Assembly: GCA_021372615.1 (NCBI GenBank)
Contig: JAJFUB010000131.1
Location: 1 to 64,000 of the forward strand
DNA: 64,000 nt
Direction: 5' to 3'
Source of the DNA: a bacterium
GTDB lineage: Bacteria > Armatimonadota > Zipacnadia > Zipacnadales > UBA11051
Part shown: positions 39,292-49,400 of the stretch, one piece after another
Layout of the letters: the number at the start of each line of letters is the position of its first letter
How positions within the stretch are numbered: position 1 is the stretch's first letter
Notes under the pieces: model-generated
Database searches by the model: none
Told to the model about the DNA's origin: nothing
What the model saw: the letters and a program-made list of their open reading frames with translations, nothing else
Made by a program: the position numbers and the translations under genes

Positions 39292-41655
39292 CTATCTCAA
39301 CACCTTCACCAGCCCGTTCGTCCACGCCTCACGGGCCTCGTCGAGGCCGAATTCGACGTCACCATCGGCCATCTCGATCTCGATCTCCGGCTCGTCCTCG
39401 ACCTCACCCAACTCGGTCAACCCCAGCCCCTTCTCCGCGAAGATCGCGCGCAGGGCGTCGTCGTGACCGGCGCGGCATTCCATCACGAAGCCGCTGGACT
39501 CGCTGAACAGGAAGACATCCGGCCGCAGGTTCGTCTCGATCTCATCGAGCTTGATCTCGAAGCCAAGCTGGCCCTTGGCGTGCCCGCCGATGGCCATCTC
39601 GCACAGGGCGGTGATGAGGCCGCCATCCGAGATGTCGGTGCAGGCCGCGACGTGACCGGCGTCAATCGCTTCGATGACGCCGTAGATCATGTTGCGCTCC
39701 TGTTCCCAGTCAAGCTGCGGGACATTGGCGCCCAGGCCGAAGCCCATGGCCTGGTAGAAGGCGCTGCCGCCGAGCTCGTTCTTGCGCGGGCCGACCAGGA
39801 ACAGCTTGTCGCCGGCGTGCTTGAACTGCATCGTCACAGCCTTCGAGTAGTCGGGCATGACGCCGACGCAGGCGATGATCGCCGAGGGTGAGACGGCGCT
39901 GCCGGCCGCCGACTCGTTGTACAGGCTCACATTGCCCGAGATGATGGGCACCGGCGTGTTGTCGTAGCCCTTCAGCCACAGGTTCTTGGCGGCGTCAGCC
40001 AGGCCGCGCACACCGTCACGGAACTCCCAGAACTGCTCGGGCACCTCGGGGTTGCCGAAGTTCAGGCAGTCCGTCAGCGCCGCCGGCGTCGCGCCCACGG
40101 AAGCTACGTTGCGCATGGCCTCGGCCACGGCATTGGCCCCGCCCCAGTACGGCGAGATGTCGCCATAGTAGGGGTTGCCGTCCACGGACAGCGCGCAGCC
40201 GGCCGTGCTGCCCTCCAGCGGCGCGCACACGCCCGCGCCGGCCTCGCCGGGGCGGATGACCGCGTTGCCCTGCACTTCGGTGTCGTACGCGCTGTAGATG
40301 TACCGCCGCGAGCACACGTTGTCATGGGCCAGGACCTTGAGGATCGCTTCCTGGAGCTTGACCATCGGGAAGACCGGCTCCTGACCGGAGTAGGTCTTCG
40401 GGCTCTCCTCACGCTGATACTGGATGCCGGAGGTGACCTTCTCGATCGGCGCGTCGCAGACGATCTTCCCGTCCATGATGAGCCGGTAGCGCCGGTCCGT
40501 GACGATCTTGCCGATGACCTTCGCGCACGCGCCCTCGTACACGTTGGGCAGGTCCCAGTCCTCGTTGTAGATGCGCAGGACCTCGGGCGTGAACGTCTCG
40601 GGCACGGCCAGCAGATAGCGCTCCTGGGTCTCCGCGCAGCAGACGGTCTCGGGCAGCATGTCCGGCAGGGCCATGTGGACATCGTCGAGGTTGATATCCA
40701 CGCCGAAGCCGCCGGCCTCGACGATCTCGGACGTGCCGCAAGCCAGCCCACCGCCGCCGATGTCCTTCATCCCGATGGGGATGCTCAATTCCTTGGCCCG
40801 CTGTCGCACGGCCTCATTGGCCTTGCGCATGGCCAGCACGTTCTTGAGGAACGGGTCGGGCACCTGGACCGCCCCCCGGTTCTCCTCCTGCTCCTCCTCG
40901 CTGATGATCTTGGAGGCGAAGGCGCTGCCGCCAAAGCCGGAATCGTCAGTCGGCTTGCCGATCAGGATGAGGTCATAGGGCACGTCGGCCGCTTCCCTGG
41001 GCACGCGCGAGTGGATGATGTCCTCCTCGGCCACGAGGCCCAGCGACACGACATTGACCAGGCAGTTGTCGTCATACGTCGGCGAGAAGTACACGTCGCC
41101 GCCCAGGCAGGGCACGCCGAGAGCGTTACCGTACTGCCAGATGCCGTCCACCACGCCGCCGACGATCCACTTGGTGCGGTCGGACCACTTGCCCTCCGGG
41201 TCGCCGAAGCGTAGCGGGTCGGCGGTGGCGATGACGCGCGCGCCCATGCAGTCCACATCGCGCACGATGCCGCCGATGCCCGTCGCCGCGCCTTCATTGG
41301 GCAGGACCTGCGAGGGGTGGTTGTGGCTTTCGTGGGCCATGACAATCCCGTAGCGCTTGCCGTCGAGCCAGGCGAACTCGACGATGCCAGCGTCCTCTTC
41401 AGGGCCGAGGATGACGTTGGGGCCGGTGGTGTGCAGGAACTCCTTGAGGGTCGAGCGGCTGGACTTGTACGAGCAGTGCTCGCTCCACTCGGAGTTGAAG
41501 ATGTACATCTCGACGACGGTCGGGTCGCGGCCCAGGAAGCCGGCGATCTGCTTGGCCTCCTCCACGGTCAGGCCAACGCCATGCCCATCCATGAACTTGC
41601 GCAATCCTGCATCATCAAGCTGCGATACCGGCAAACGTCGTTCGTCGAGTTGCAT
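39292..41655 (-). CDS. purL: phosphoribosylformylglycinamidine synthase, PurL large subunit
   Basis: A 787-residue FGAM synthase of the small-PurL type that needs PurS and PurQ. MYIFNSEWSEHCSYKSS and GPEEDAGIVEF open the first ATP-grasp-like domain, MAHESHNHPSQVLPNEGAAT holds the catalytic His, and MKDIGGGGLACGTSEI and CVGVMPDYSKAVTMQFK mark the second half. It is about 40 residues longer than many bacterial PurL. Fourth step of purine synthesis. purS and purQ are not in the window. GAGGAACGAT precedes the ATG. Confidence 0.97.
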   Translation of the reverse strand: MQLDERRLPVSQLDDAGLRKFMDGHGVGLTVEEAKQIAGFLGRDPTVVEMYIFNSEWSEHCSYKSSRSTLKEFLHTTGPNVILGPEEDAGIVEFAWLDGKRYGIVMAHESHNHPSQVLPNEGAATGIGGIVRDVDCMGARVIATADPLRFGDPEGKWSDRTKWIVGGVVDGIWQYGNALGVPCLGGDVYFSPTYDDNCLVNVVSLGLVAEEDIIHSRVPREAADVPYDLILIGKPTDDSGFGGSAFASKIISEEEQEENRGAVQVPDPFLKNVLAMRKANEAVRQRAKELSIPIGMKDIGGGGLACGTSEIVEAGGFGVDINLDDVHMALPDMLPETVCCAETQERYLLAVPETFTPEVLRIYNEDWDLPNVYEGACAKVIGKIVTDRRYRLIMDGKIVCDAPIEKVTSGIQYQREESPKTYSGQEPVFPMVKLQEAILKVLAHDNVCSRRYIYSAYDTEVQGNAVIRPGEAGAGVCAPLEGSTAGCALSVDGNPYYGDISPYWGGANAVAEAMRNVASVGATPAALTDCLNFGNPEVPEQFWEFRDGVRGLADAAKNLWLKGYDNTPVPIISGNVSLYNESAAGSAVSPSAIIACVGVMPDYSKAVTMQFKHAGDKLFLVGPRKNELGGSAFYQAMGFGLGANVPQLDWEQERNMIYGVIEAIDAGHVAACTDISDGGLITALCEMAIGGHAKGQLGFEIKLDEIETNLRPDVFLFSESSGFVMECRAGHDDALRAIFAEKGLGLTELGEVEDEPEIEIEMADGDVEFGLDEAREAWTNGLVKVLR

Positions 41656-41697
41656 TCAGGGATCGTTCCTCTCGAGCACAAACCTGGGGGTGCCTCT

Positions 41698-41726
41698 AAT
41701 ATAGCCCGCCGCGCGCTTTGGCGCAA
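41698..41726 (-). promoter_or_regulatory. promoter of purL
   Basis: Minus strand TTGCGC, 17 bp, TATATT, giving a leader of about 35 bases before the purL ATG. No PurR-type box or purine riboswitch fits in that leader. Confidence 0.65.
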
Positions 41727-41758
41727 CCCGTCGCCGCCGGGAGCGACTGGCGGTTGGC

Positions 41759-42448
41759 TCAGACCGCCCCGGCCCGCCGCAGGTACGCCAGCGTGTACGG
41801 GCAGTTGGCCAGGCAGATGCCACAGACGGTCGGCGTGACCCCCCGCTCGGTCGCCACGCGCTTGAGGCCCTCGACACACGCGCGCGGGTCCCAGAAGTCT
41901 TCGCGCGCCATGCCGTCCTGCCACACGCGGCCCGAGGCGGCATGGCCCGGGCACACGTCCATGCACACCTGGCAGTCGCCGCAGCGCGCCTCCAGCGGCG
42001 CCGGACCCGTCGGCAGTGGCGCATCGGTCAGCACCGTGTTCCAGCGGACTGCCGAGCCATAGTCCGGGTTGATGAGCAGGGCGCACTTGCCGATCCAGCC
42101 CAGGCCGGCCAGGCGGGCCGATGTCTTGTGCTGGAAGGGCGCCGACAGCGTGGCCATCGAGATGCCCCCCGTGGCCGTCAGGGGCGTCGCCTCGAAGCCC
42201 GCCGCCTCCAGGACGCTCGCCGCCCGCTCGGCCAGCCTGTCCAGCAGCGCATTGGTGCGCGTGTACTCGGCAAAGTACTCTGGTGTGGGGCCCTCGCGCA
42301 CTGCCGCGATGATGCCGGGGTCCAGGGCCACACCCATGGCGACGGCCCGGGGGAAGCCCTGCCTGACCTCTTCCGGCACCGAAGACAGATCGGCATAGCC
42401 GACGAGAGTTGCGCCCTGTTCCGTCAGTTGGTTGGTGAGTGTCTCCAT
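41759..42448 (-). CDS. QueG-like double [4Fe-4S] cluster protein
   Basis: A 229-residue protein. The C-terminal half has two clusters of cysteines: C156, C159, C162, C166 (CGDCQVCMDVCP) and C209, C212, C216 (CGICLANCP) with C191 in between, the ligand set for two [4Fe-4S] clusters. LAGLGWIGKCALLINPDYGS is shared with epoxyqueuosine reductase QueG. QueG is over 300 residues and binds cobalamin; this protein is shorter and lacks HEAT repeats, so it is better called a relative. Start ATG 14 bp after the heparinase-like gene, with AGGAC nearby. Confidence 0.78.
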   Translation of the reverse strand: METLTNQLTEQGATLVGYADLSSVPEEVRQGFPRAVAMGVALDPGIIAAVREGPTPEYFAEYTRTNALLDRLAERAASVLEAAGFEATPLTATGGISMATLSAPFQHKTSARLAGLGWIGKCALLINPDYGSAVRWNTVLTDAPLPTGPAPLEARCGDCQVCMDVCPGHAASGRVWQDGMAREDFWDPRACVEGLKRVATERGVTPTVCGICLANCPYTLAYLRRAGAV

Positions 42449-42462
42449 GTGTCCTGCGTTCC

Positions 42463-44985
42463 CTAGGGTAGCTCGACTCGCATGGCCGCGCTTGTCTGGT
42501 CGCCCTGTCGCCGCGTGATGAGCAGGCGGGGCTTGTCCCCCAGCTTGATCTCGTCCACTCTCTCCCCCACCTTCACAGCCAACCCGCCCGGGATCGCCGT
42601 CACCACCGGCAGCGCCTTCACGCCCGGCTTCAGCGGGAAGAACACGTAGGCGATCTGCGACGGGGCGGTCGCCCGCCACGTGTATGTCGCCACCGGGATC
42701 GGCTCGCACTCCAGGCCGCTCTTGAGCGTCCAGCCCAGCAGGAACGGCTCCTTCTGGCCCTGGACGACCTGGGCGGTTAGCGCGTCCGGGACGTCCGCGC
42801 CCACGCGGACCGGGAGGATCGCCAGGTTCGCCTTGTCGCCGTTGTCGGTCACGATGTTCTGCGTCCCCGGAACAACGGACGCCGCCGCCGGCCGCAGGTG
42901 GAAGTATGCCGTGTAGTCGTGCGCCTGCGCGTCGGCTGACGTCAGCGTGTCAATCACCAGCCAGTAGTCGGGCTTGACGAAGACGACCTCGCGCCGCTGG
43001 GTCGCCAGGCGCTCCTTGTCCTTGCCGAAGCCCTCGTCATACGTCCCCACGGCGTAGTCGAGCCCCTCCGTCGTGAACCACGGGTTCGTCTGGGCCTGCT
43101 TGTTCACGAAGGTCTCGCGGGGGGCGCCGCGCCGCACCTGGCCCTTCCCATCGACGAACACTGTGCTGTGTGCCGTGGCCCCCAGCACATAGCGCCGCCA
43201 GTCCGAGGCGTCGTACGTGTAGACGCCGGTGTCTATGGCCAGCCGGCTGCCATACGCGCTCATGACGAAGCCGAGCTTGTCCTCGTGCTGGTGGCCGTAG
43301 CCGAACGGCCCCGCCTCGAATACGCACCACAGGTCATCGGGGCCCCAGCCGCTGCGCATGATGTACTGTCCGGCCCACGGGCAGGCGTGGGAGGTCCCGG
43401 CGGGCGGCTTGCCCTCGGCGCCCCGCGTGGTGGTCCATTTCCAGTCCTCGCGCCCGGGGAAGTGCTTCAGCCCGTCGTTCAGCGTTCGCCTCAGGTCGGT
43501 CGGTCCGGAGTCATTGAACGCCGGGGAGGCGCCGTCGGGCCCCATCAGCCACATGTTGTACTCCCACATGCGCTCCAGCTTGCCCAGGTAGTCGGCCGGC
43601 AGCGTCTGCCCCGTGAGTTGGGCCACCTGCACCAGCCCCAGGAAGTTGTAGAGCGACACCTGGTGGTAGCCCGGCGCCAACTCGATCTGCGCGCCATCGG
43701 GATAGACCTGCACGTCGAGGTCCTTGTGCAAGCGCGCGACAGCCGTGTCCCGCCACGAGGCAGCTTCTTGGAACTCCGGGAACAGCGCCCCCACATGGTA
43801 CAGGCCGTTGCACTCCATGGTCAGCCAGTTGCCGGTGGTCGGGTAGAGCGCCAGGTAGCGCGCGTGCTCCACCATGGACTTGACCATGTCAATGATCGCG
43901 TCGTCGGTGAAGCTGGGCGACGACAGGAAGTAGAAGAAGGAGTTAGGCCACGAGCCGGCCATGCGGATGCCGCACTCGATGGTGCGCCAGCGCGAGCCCG
44001 CCCCGTTGTCCACCCGCCCCGCGGGCACCGGGCAGTCATGGATCCAGTCTTCGAGCTGCCAGACGAACTCCTTGGCGTACTTCTCGTCTAGCGTGTCCCA
44101 GTAGGCGCGGCCCAACGTCGTCCAGAAGCCGTGGCGGCTGAACTGCCAGACCCACTCGTTGTTCACGGGGTTGGTCGGGTTGACGGTCCAGTCAATGTCC
44201 CCGCCCTTGAAGTCGTAGGGTACGCTACAGACCACGAACCGCCGGGCCATCGCCTCATCGGCGCTGCGCGTGTTCGGCCTGGCCTGCGGCTGGGTGGGCC
44301 TGCTCTTCCAGTCGAAGTTCCACGGGTGCGGCAGGGACTTGAGGTACGCCACGTACTCGCGGCGCGCGGCGGCCCAGTCGCCTGTGGCCGTTGCCGCCTT
44401 GACCTTCGCCAGCCCCGGCGTGTCGAAGTTCAGCGCGCCGAAGAACTCCTCGTCGGTGAGCCGGGGGCCGACCACCGGCCCCTGTGTCTCCAGCCGGACA
44501 TCGTCCACGTAGACCACCGCTTCCTTGTTGAGCTGCTGGTCCCAGCCGCTGGCGGTGAAGGCCAGGCTGTCAATCTGATCCCACCCGCGCGGCGAGCGGT
44601 TGATGCCCAGGTCCTCCTTGAGCCGCAGGGACACACGCTGCCAGTCGCCCGGCTTGACCTTGACGTGCGCCGAGTAGTAGTCCGCGCCCTCCTTGGCCGG
44701 GTCCTCGGAGGTGATGATGAGCATCCACGAGGCCCCCTCCGGGGTGTCGGTGCGCAGCCACATGGTCAGCGTGTCCCAGGGGGTCCAGTCACGGGGGACC
44801 TGCGCGAGGCTCATCCGCGCGTTCGCGCCGTGCTTCCACTCCAGGCACTGCTGCCCGCTGTGGGGCTGCGTCGTGACGGCGCTGGCGCCGGCAGCCGGCT
44901 CGTTCTCCGCGTAGATGACCTGCGGGGGCGCCGCGGAGCCTACAGAGACCAGCAGAGCACAGCACAGGGCAACCAGGACACGCAT
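42463..44985 (-). CDS. secreted heparinase II/III-like polysaccharide lyase
   Basis: An 840-residue exported enzyme. It has a signal peptide (1-18), a carbohydrate-binding beta-sandwich (about 22-165, VIYAENEPAAGASAVTTQPH...VYVDDVRLET), an alpha/alpha-toroid domain (about 180-520, with WLTMECNGLYHVGALFPE and ELAPGYHQVSLYNFLG), and a heparinase II/III beta-sandwich (about 545-830) with FGYGHQHEDKLGFVMSAYG and DTGVYTYD. The YHQ and GHQHEDK stretches match catalytic Tyr/His positions of PL12/15/17/21 lyases, which cleave uronic-acid polymers by beta-elimination. Substrate unknown (alginate or glycosaminoglycan-like). AAGGAGGG precedes the ATG. Confidence 0.85.
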   Translation of the reverse strand: MRVLVALCCALLVSVGSAAPPQVIYAENEPAAGASAVTTQPHSGQQCLEWKHGANARMSLAQVPRDWTPWDTLTMWLRTDTPEGASWMLIITSEDPAKEGADYYSAHVKVKPGDWQRVSLRLKEDLGINRSPRGWDQIDSLAFTASGWDQQLNKEAVVYVDDVRLETQGPVVGPRLTDEEFFGALNFDTPGLAKVKAATATGDWAAARREYVAYLKSLPHPWNFDWKSRPTQPQARPNTRSADEAMARRFVVCSVPYDFKGGDIDWTVNPTNPVNNEWVWQFSRHGFWTTLGRAYWDTLDEKYAKEFVWQLEDWIHDCPVPAGRVDNGAGSRWRTIECGIRMAGSWPNSFFYFLSSPSFTDDAIIDMVKSMVEHARYLALYPTTGNWLTMECNGLYHVGALFPEFQEAASWRDTAVARLHKDLDVQVYPDGAQIELAPGYHQVSLYNFLGLVQVAQLTGQTLPADYLGKLERMWEYNMWLMGPDGASPAFNDSGPTDLRRTLNDGLKHFPGREDWKWTTTRGAEGKPPAGTSHACPWAGQYIMRSGWGPDDLWCVFEAGPFGYGHQHEDKLGFVMSAYGSRLAIDTGVYTYDASDWRRYVLGATAHSTVFVDGKGQVRRGAPRETFVNKQAQTNPWFTTEGLDYAVGTYDEGFGKDKERLATQRREVVFVKPDYWLVIDTLTSADAQAHDYTAYFHLRPAAASVVPGTQNIVTDNGDKANLAILPVRVGADVPDALTAQVVQGQKEPFLLGWTLKSGLECEPIPVATYTWRATAPSQIAYVFFPLKPGVKALPVVTAIPGGLAVKVGERVDEIKLGDKPRLLITRRQGDQTSAAMRVELP

Positions 44986-45228
44986 CTTGCCCTCCTTGGG
45001 GAGCGGGGATCTCTACACAGTGACCGGCATCCCGGCGACCGCGCGGAACGACACCGTGGGGGTCAACCGAGCGACACTGACGGACGGCACAAAGCAGACG
45101 GGGTGTCCGGCCTCTCGGCGCCGGGCACCCCGCGATGGTCTCTGATCAGGCAAGCGGCCTCGGATCGTCATGTGCCAACTCGCCGAACTGCGTGGGCACA
45201 CCCGCTGGGGCGCCACGTCCCGCCGACG

Positions 45229-46320
45229 TCAGTCAAACGGTCCCGGCGGCTTATCCAGGCCGGCAACGGTCACGGTGTAGAAGTCTGTCGCGGTGGTCGC
45301 GCCGCTGCCGTCGGTGACGATGACCTGGATGCTGTAGCGCTGTGCCTCCTGCACGCCGTCAGCGTCGTAGGCGTTGGTGTTGCCGGGCAAGATCAGCCAG
45401 TGCCCGGTCTCGCCCTCGCTATCCTGTACCTCGGGCAGCCAGTAGGTGCCTGCGGTGCGCGTGTCGAGCTCCATGATGACGGTCTCGATGGTTGAGTCGG
45501 GCTTGTATACTCGCGCGACCACCTGCGCGATGCCGTCGCCATCCCGGGCAGCCACAGTGATGTTCACCTTGCCGCCAGTCGCTTCCAGTTCCTCGGGGGT
45601 CAGGGAGAAGAACGTGATGACCGGGGCACGGGGGGCCGTGACGGTGATGTTGGACGAGGCGCGGGCCGTGCCGCACGCCGCGACGAGCGTCCCGGCTCCG
45701 GCCTGAGTGGCGGTGAACACGCCGCTCCTGTTCACCACACCGATCCCGCCGGTGACGTAGTAGCTGGGCGACACATCCAGCGCCCCCGTGGACCCGGTCA
45801 CGCTGCTGGTGAAGGTCAGCTCGCCGTGCAGGTCCGTCTCGGCCTCGGCCGGTGTGATGCTCAGGCCCGTGGGCGTGGCCGACGTGCCTGGCAGCACGGT
45901 GATCGTCAGTCGCACATCATCGCCCTTGTTCAGTTGCAGCCCAGTGATGCTCTGGGAGCCGTAGCTGGCCTCTTCCGGGGTCTCGACGAGGATGCTCACG
46001 GTGCCGACGGGGATGTTGCGCAGGACGAAGTTGCCCCCGGAGTCGGTGGTGGTCTGGGCCACCACTGTGCTGGCCGCCGGGCTGACACCGGCGGCAACCA
46101 CAGGCTGCAGAGCCTGAACCGTCGCTCCACCCAGGCCCATGGCCACATTGTCCGCTTCGACGACCGTGCCCCGCACCGTGGCGGTGTCCACCACGGGCTC
46201 AGGCGTCCCGCCGCCACCGTCGCCACCCCCACCGCAGCCGCAGAGCAAGCACAGCACCGCGAGAGCGGCGAATAGGGCGCTGACTTCACTGCGCGAACGC
46301 CTGGCGAGCAATCGGGTCAT
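45229..46320 (-). CDS. lipoprotein with carboxypeptidase-regulatory and Ig-like domains
   Basis: A 363-residue exported protein. The signal ends in CLLCGCGGGGDGGGG with C29 as probable lipidation site, followed by a Gly-rich linker. Residues about 45-135 (TVRGTVVEADNVAMGLGGAT... GNFVLRNIPVGTVSILVETP) form a carboxypeptidase-regulatory-like domain, about 145-225 a bacterial Ig-like domain (VFTATQAGAGTLVAAC), and the rest one more beta-sandwich (ITFFSLTPEELEATGGKVNI). No catalytic residues. It lies 99 bp downstream of the subtilase gene in the same direction and may be its partner or an adhesin. The 243 bp beyond its stop (44986-45228) show no gene; they hold an imperfect GGTGTCCGG/CCGGGCACC hairpin. 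Confidence 0.72.
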   Translation of the reverse strand: MTRLLARRSRSEVSALFAALAVLCLLCGCGGGGDGGGGTPEPVVDTATVRGTVVEADNVAMGLGGATVQALQPVVAAGVSPAASTVVAQTTTDSGGNFVLRNIPVGTVSILVETPEEASYGSQSITGLQLNKGDDVRLTITVLPGTSATPTGLSITPAEAETDLHGELTFTSSVTGSTGALDVSPSYYVTGGIGVVNRSGVFTATQAGAGTLVAACGTARASSNITVTAPRAPVITFFSLTPEELEATGGKVNITVAARDGDGIAQVVARVYKPDSTIETVIMELDTRTAGTYWLPEVQDSEGETGHWLILPGNTNAYDADGVQEAQRYSIQVIVTDGSGATTATDFYTVTVAGLDKPPGPFD

Positions 46321-46419
46321 GGATGGTTGATCCCTTCTGGCTGTGTCTGCACAGGTGCCTGCGGCCGGCGCCGGGATGTACCGTACCGCGGCAGCCGGGC
46401 CCGGGATGGCCGTCCACCG

Positions 46420-49400
46420 TCAGCGCTGCACATGGAGCGTGCCCATCGCCTGCACGCTCTCACCCGACGTTCCGTTCGCGGTTACCCGCACCAAGTACGT
46501 GCCCGCCGGCACCAGCGTCCCGGCGGTGCTGCGCCCGTCCCACAACACACTGTTGTTCCCCGCGGCCCGCACCTTTTCCTGCTCGACGATACGGACGATC
46601 CGGCCCGCGATGTTCATGACTGACACCGAGCACGTGGCCGCGTTCGACAGCGTGAAACTCACCGTGGCCCCGCCCGACCGCACAGTCTGCGCGCTGAGGG
46701 CCTGCACCGTCAGCATCCCGGACGACCTGGGCGACACGGTCAGCCGCAGGCTTCGGCTCGTCTCCCCCGAGGCCGGCGTGAATGAGTACTGGCTCACGGT
46801 CCGCAGGTACACCGTGCGGCCCGTCGCCAGGTCCTCCAGCAACGCCACCGAGTCACGCGGCAACGCCGACAGGTCCGGTGTCGTGACGACCACCGCCTGC
46901 CCCTCGTGAAGGTTCTCCACCCTCATGTTCCAGATTATATTCGTCTGGCCGGACTGTGCAAGGGAAACCGCATAATTGCCTGTCCCCGCCGTGCCGGCGG
47001 CAGCGAGACTCAGCCGCGGTGCGTCCGCGATGGCCGGAGGCCGGGCCCCCGTCATCTTGTGCGAGGCCGTGCCGATGTAGCACGCGCTGTCGCTGACGCC
47101 CGCCGAGCTCACCCGCACCGGCACTGACCAGTTGACCTGCCAATCCGCCGTCCGCACCGCCTTGGTGCGCACGGCCGAGGCCGTCGTCGCGCTGACGCTG
47201 GCGTTCTCCACCGGTCGAGCCAGGGTCAGGGTGCAGTCCTTGTATACGAGCACCCAGGCGCCCTGCCAGGGCGCCAATACCGTCGTCGTGCTGCTCAACT
47301 GCGGGTAAGCCAGCACGTACGCCCCCTCAGCCCGGTCGTACACCCAGGCGTAGGCGGCCATGATCCCGGAGCTATCGGCGCTCTCCAGGTCCATGGCAGC
47401 CCCGTTGTACGTCACGGTTGCCTCGGACAGGTTGGTCGTGGAGAAGAAGGGGTTACCGATCTGATGCCAGCCCGGCGTCAGGGCCAGGTCGAAATCGCCC
47501 GCCGGGGCGGACACGCCGTTGGGCATGACGCTGACGTCCTGCGGCAGCTTCACCCAGAACCCGCCCCCCACCTCGACCTTCAGCCCGTCTGCCAGCGGCC
47601 TGGCCCCGGCATCATACAGATACACGCCGGTGCTCGGCGACCAGCGCGCATAGGCGAAGGAACCTGCCGCCATACCAAACAGCGTGGCCGGGTCGCCGTC
47701 GGTGGGTGCCGCCGGGGTCGCCATGAAGTACGTTCCCGCCGCGAAGCTCACTGGCGTGTTCGGGTAGGCCTCCACGGGCCCATAGCTCGTCAGGCTCTTG
47801 GTCTCATTGCCCGCCGTGTCCCGGACGCCGACGGCGTAGTAGTAGTCCACCCCGTCACCCACCGTCGCGTCCACATGCGACACGGCGCTCGGGTCGGCCA
47901 GCATCGCCACGGGCGTCATACCGCTCACGCTGGTGAAGCTGTGGGTGCTGCGGTAGACCACGAAGGCGTAGAAGTCAGCCGGCGCGACATAGGGATTCCA
48001 CGACACGACGATGGCCCCACCGCTGTCGTCCTCGCGGTCCACCGCCATGACGTTGCTGACGGTCGGCGGGGGGCTATCGTTGAGCGGCTGCACCGGCCCG
48101 ACCACGCTCGTCTCGCTCGTCAGTGTCCCGTCGGTGACGCTCACCTTGTAGTAGTAGCTCAGGCCGGTGGTCACGTCCGTGTCCACGTACCCTTCGCTGC
48201 CCCTGGGCAGCGTGGCAATCTGGGTGAAGCTTCCCGTGCTCCCCTGGCGGCGCCACACCCCGTACCCCGTTACCGTGTCCGAGCCGCCGCCGTCGTCGTT
48301 GGACCTCTTCCACGTCAGGGTGACGCTGCCCCCCTCGTCATCGGGCGTGTCCTCGGCCGTGAAGTTCGTCGGCGCGGACGGCGCCACCGACACGCCGAGC
48401 GCCCCGGCACAGTTGGCGCGCCCCGCCCCCAGCATGCCGACATACCCGGGGTTCGCGGCGTCTATGTTGTCGGCGCCGGTGCAGATGGCGTCTATCAGGT
48501 CAGCCGGCGTCGCTGTGGGCCGCTGACTCTTGACCAGCGCCGCCAGACCTGCCATCATCGGCGATGAGAACGACGTCCCGCTCATGGTGCCGAAGTAGCT
48601 GCCGAAGCCCGAGACCGTCGGGAAGTACACGAAGGTCCCGTAGATCGCGTCGCCCGGCGCCATCACATCAATGAAATGGGCCGAGCTGCTGTCAAAGTTG
48701 CTGTAGTAGGACTTGACGTCGTAGCGGTCCGTCGCCCCGACACCCAGGATGTGGTTCTGCGAGTACACGTCGGTGCCGTCGTTGCACACCGGCGATTCCC
48801 AGGTCGCCGAGGAGTCCGTCAGCTCCGTGCTCTCGTTCCCTCCGGCGCACACCACCAGGACCCCGGCATCGTAGGCGTCCGTGACGGGCGCGGTGAAGAT
48901 GCTGGTGTACGCCGTGCCGATGCTCAGGTTGATGATGTTGGCCCCGTTCTCGATGGCGTAGTACATCGCCTCGATCACGGCGCTCAGATACGCGCTCCCG
49001 TCATCGGGAAAGACCTGCAGGGCCATGATCCTGGCGCCCCAGTCCACGCCGGCCACGCCGTAGGCGTTGTTGCCCACGGCGGCCGCCGTGCCGGCTACCA
49101 GAGTCCCATGGTTCACGTTATCGTCGGCGCCATACTTCCCGTCTTCATCAATGCCGTTGGGTACGGGACTCGGGTCGTTGTCCTCGTAGCGGAAGTCCCA
49201 CCCCCGCCAGTCGTCCACGAAGCCGTTGCCATCGTCGTCCTTGTGGTTGCCGGCGATCTCGTCGCTGTTGTACCAGGTCTTGGCGGCCAGGTCCGGGTGG
49301 TCCTGGTCCACGCCCGAGTCGATGATGGCGATCACGACGCTGCTGCTGCCCGTGGTCACGTCCCAGGCTGCCGGCGCGGCGATCAGCGGCAGATGGTACT

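Noticed and set aside
41759-42448. Naming the iron-sulfur protein queG
   Set aside because: Cluster motifs and GLGWIGK match, but at 229 residues it is much shorter than QueG and lacks its C-terminal helical repeats, so I kept a family-level name.
45013-45216. Short minus-strand frame in the gap upstream of the lipoprotein stop
   Set aside because: 67 codons of Arg/Pro-rich sequence without ribosome binding site; the gap shows a hairpin only.
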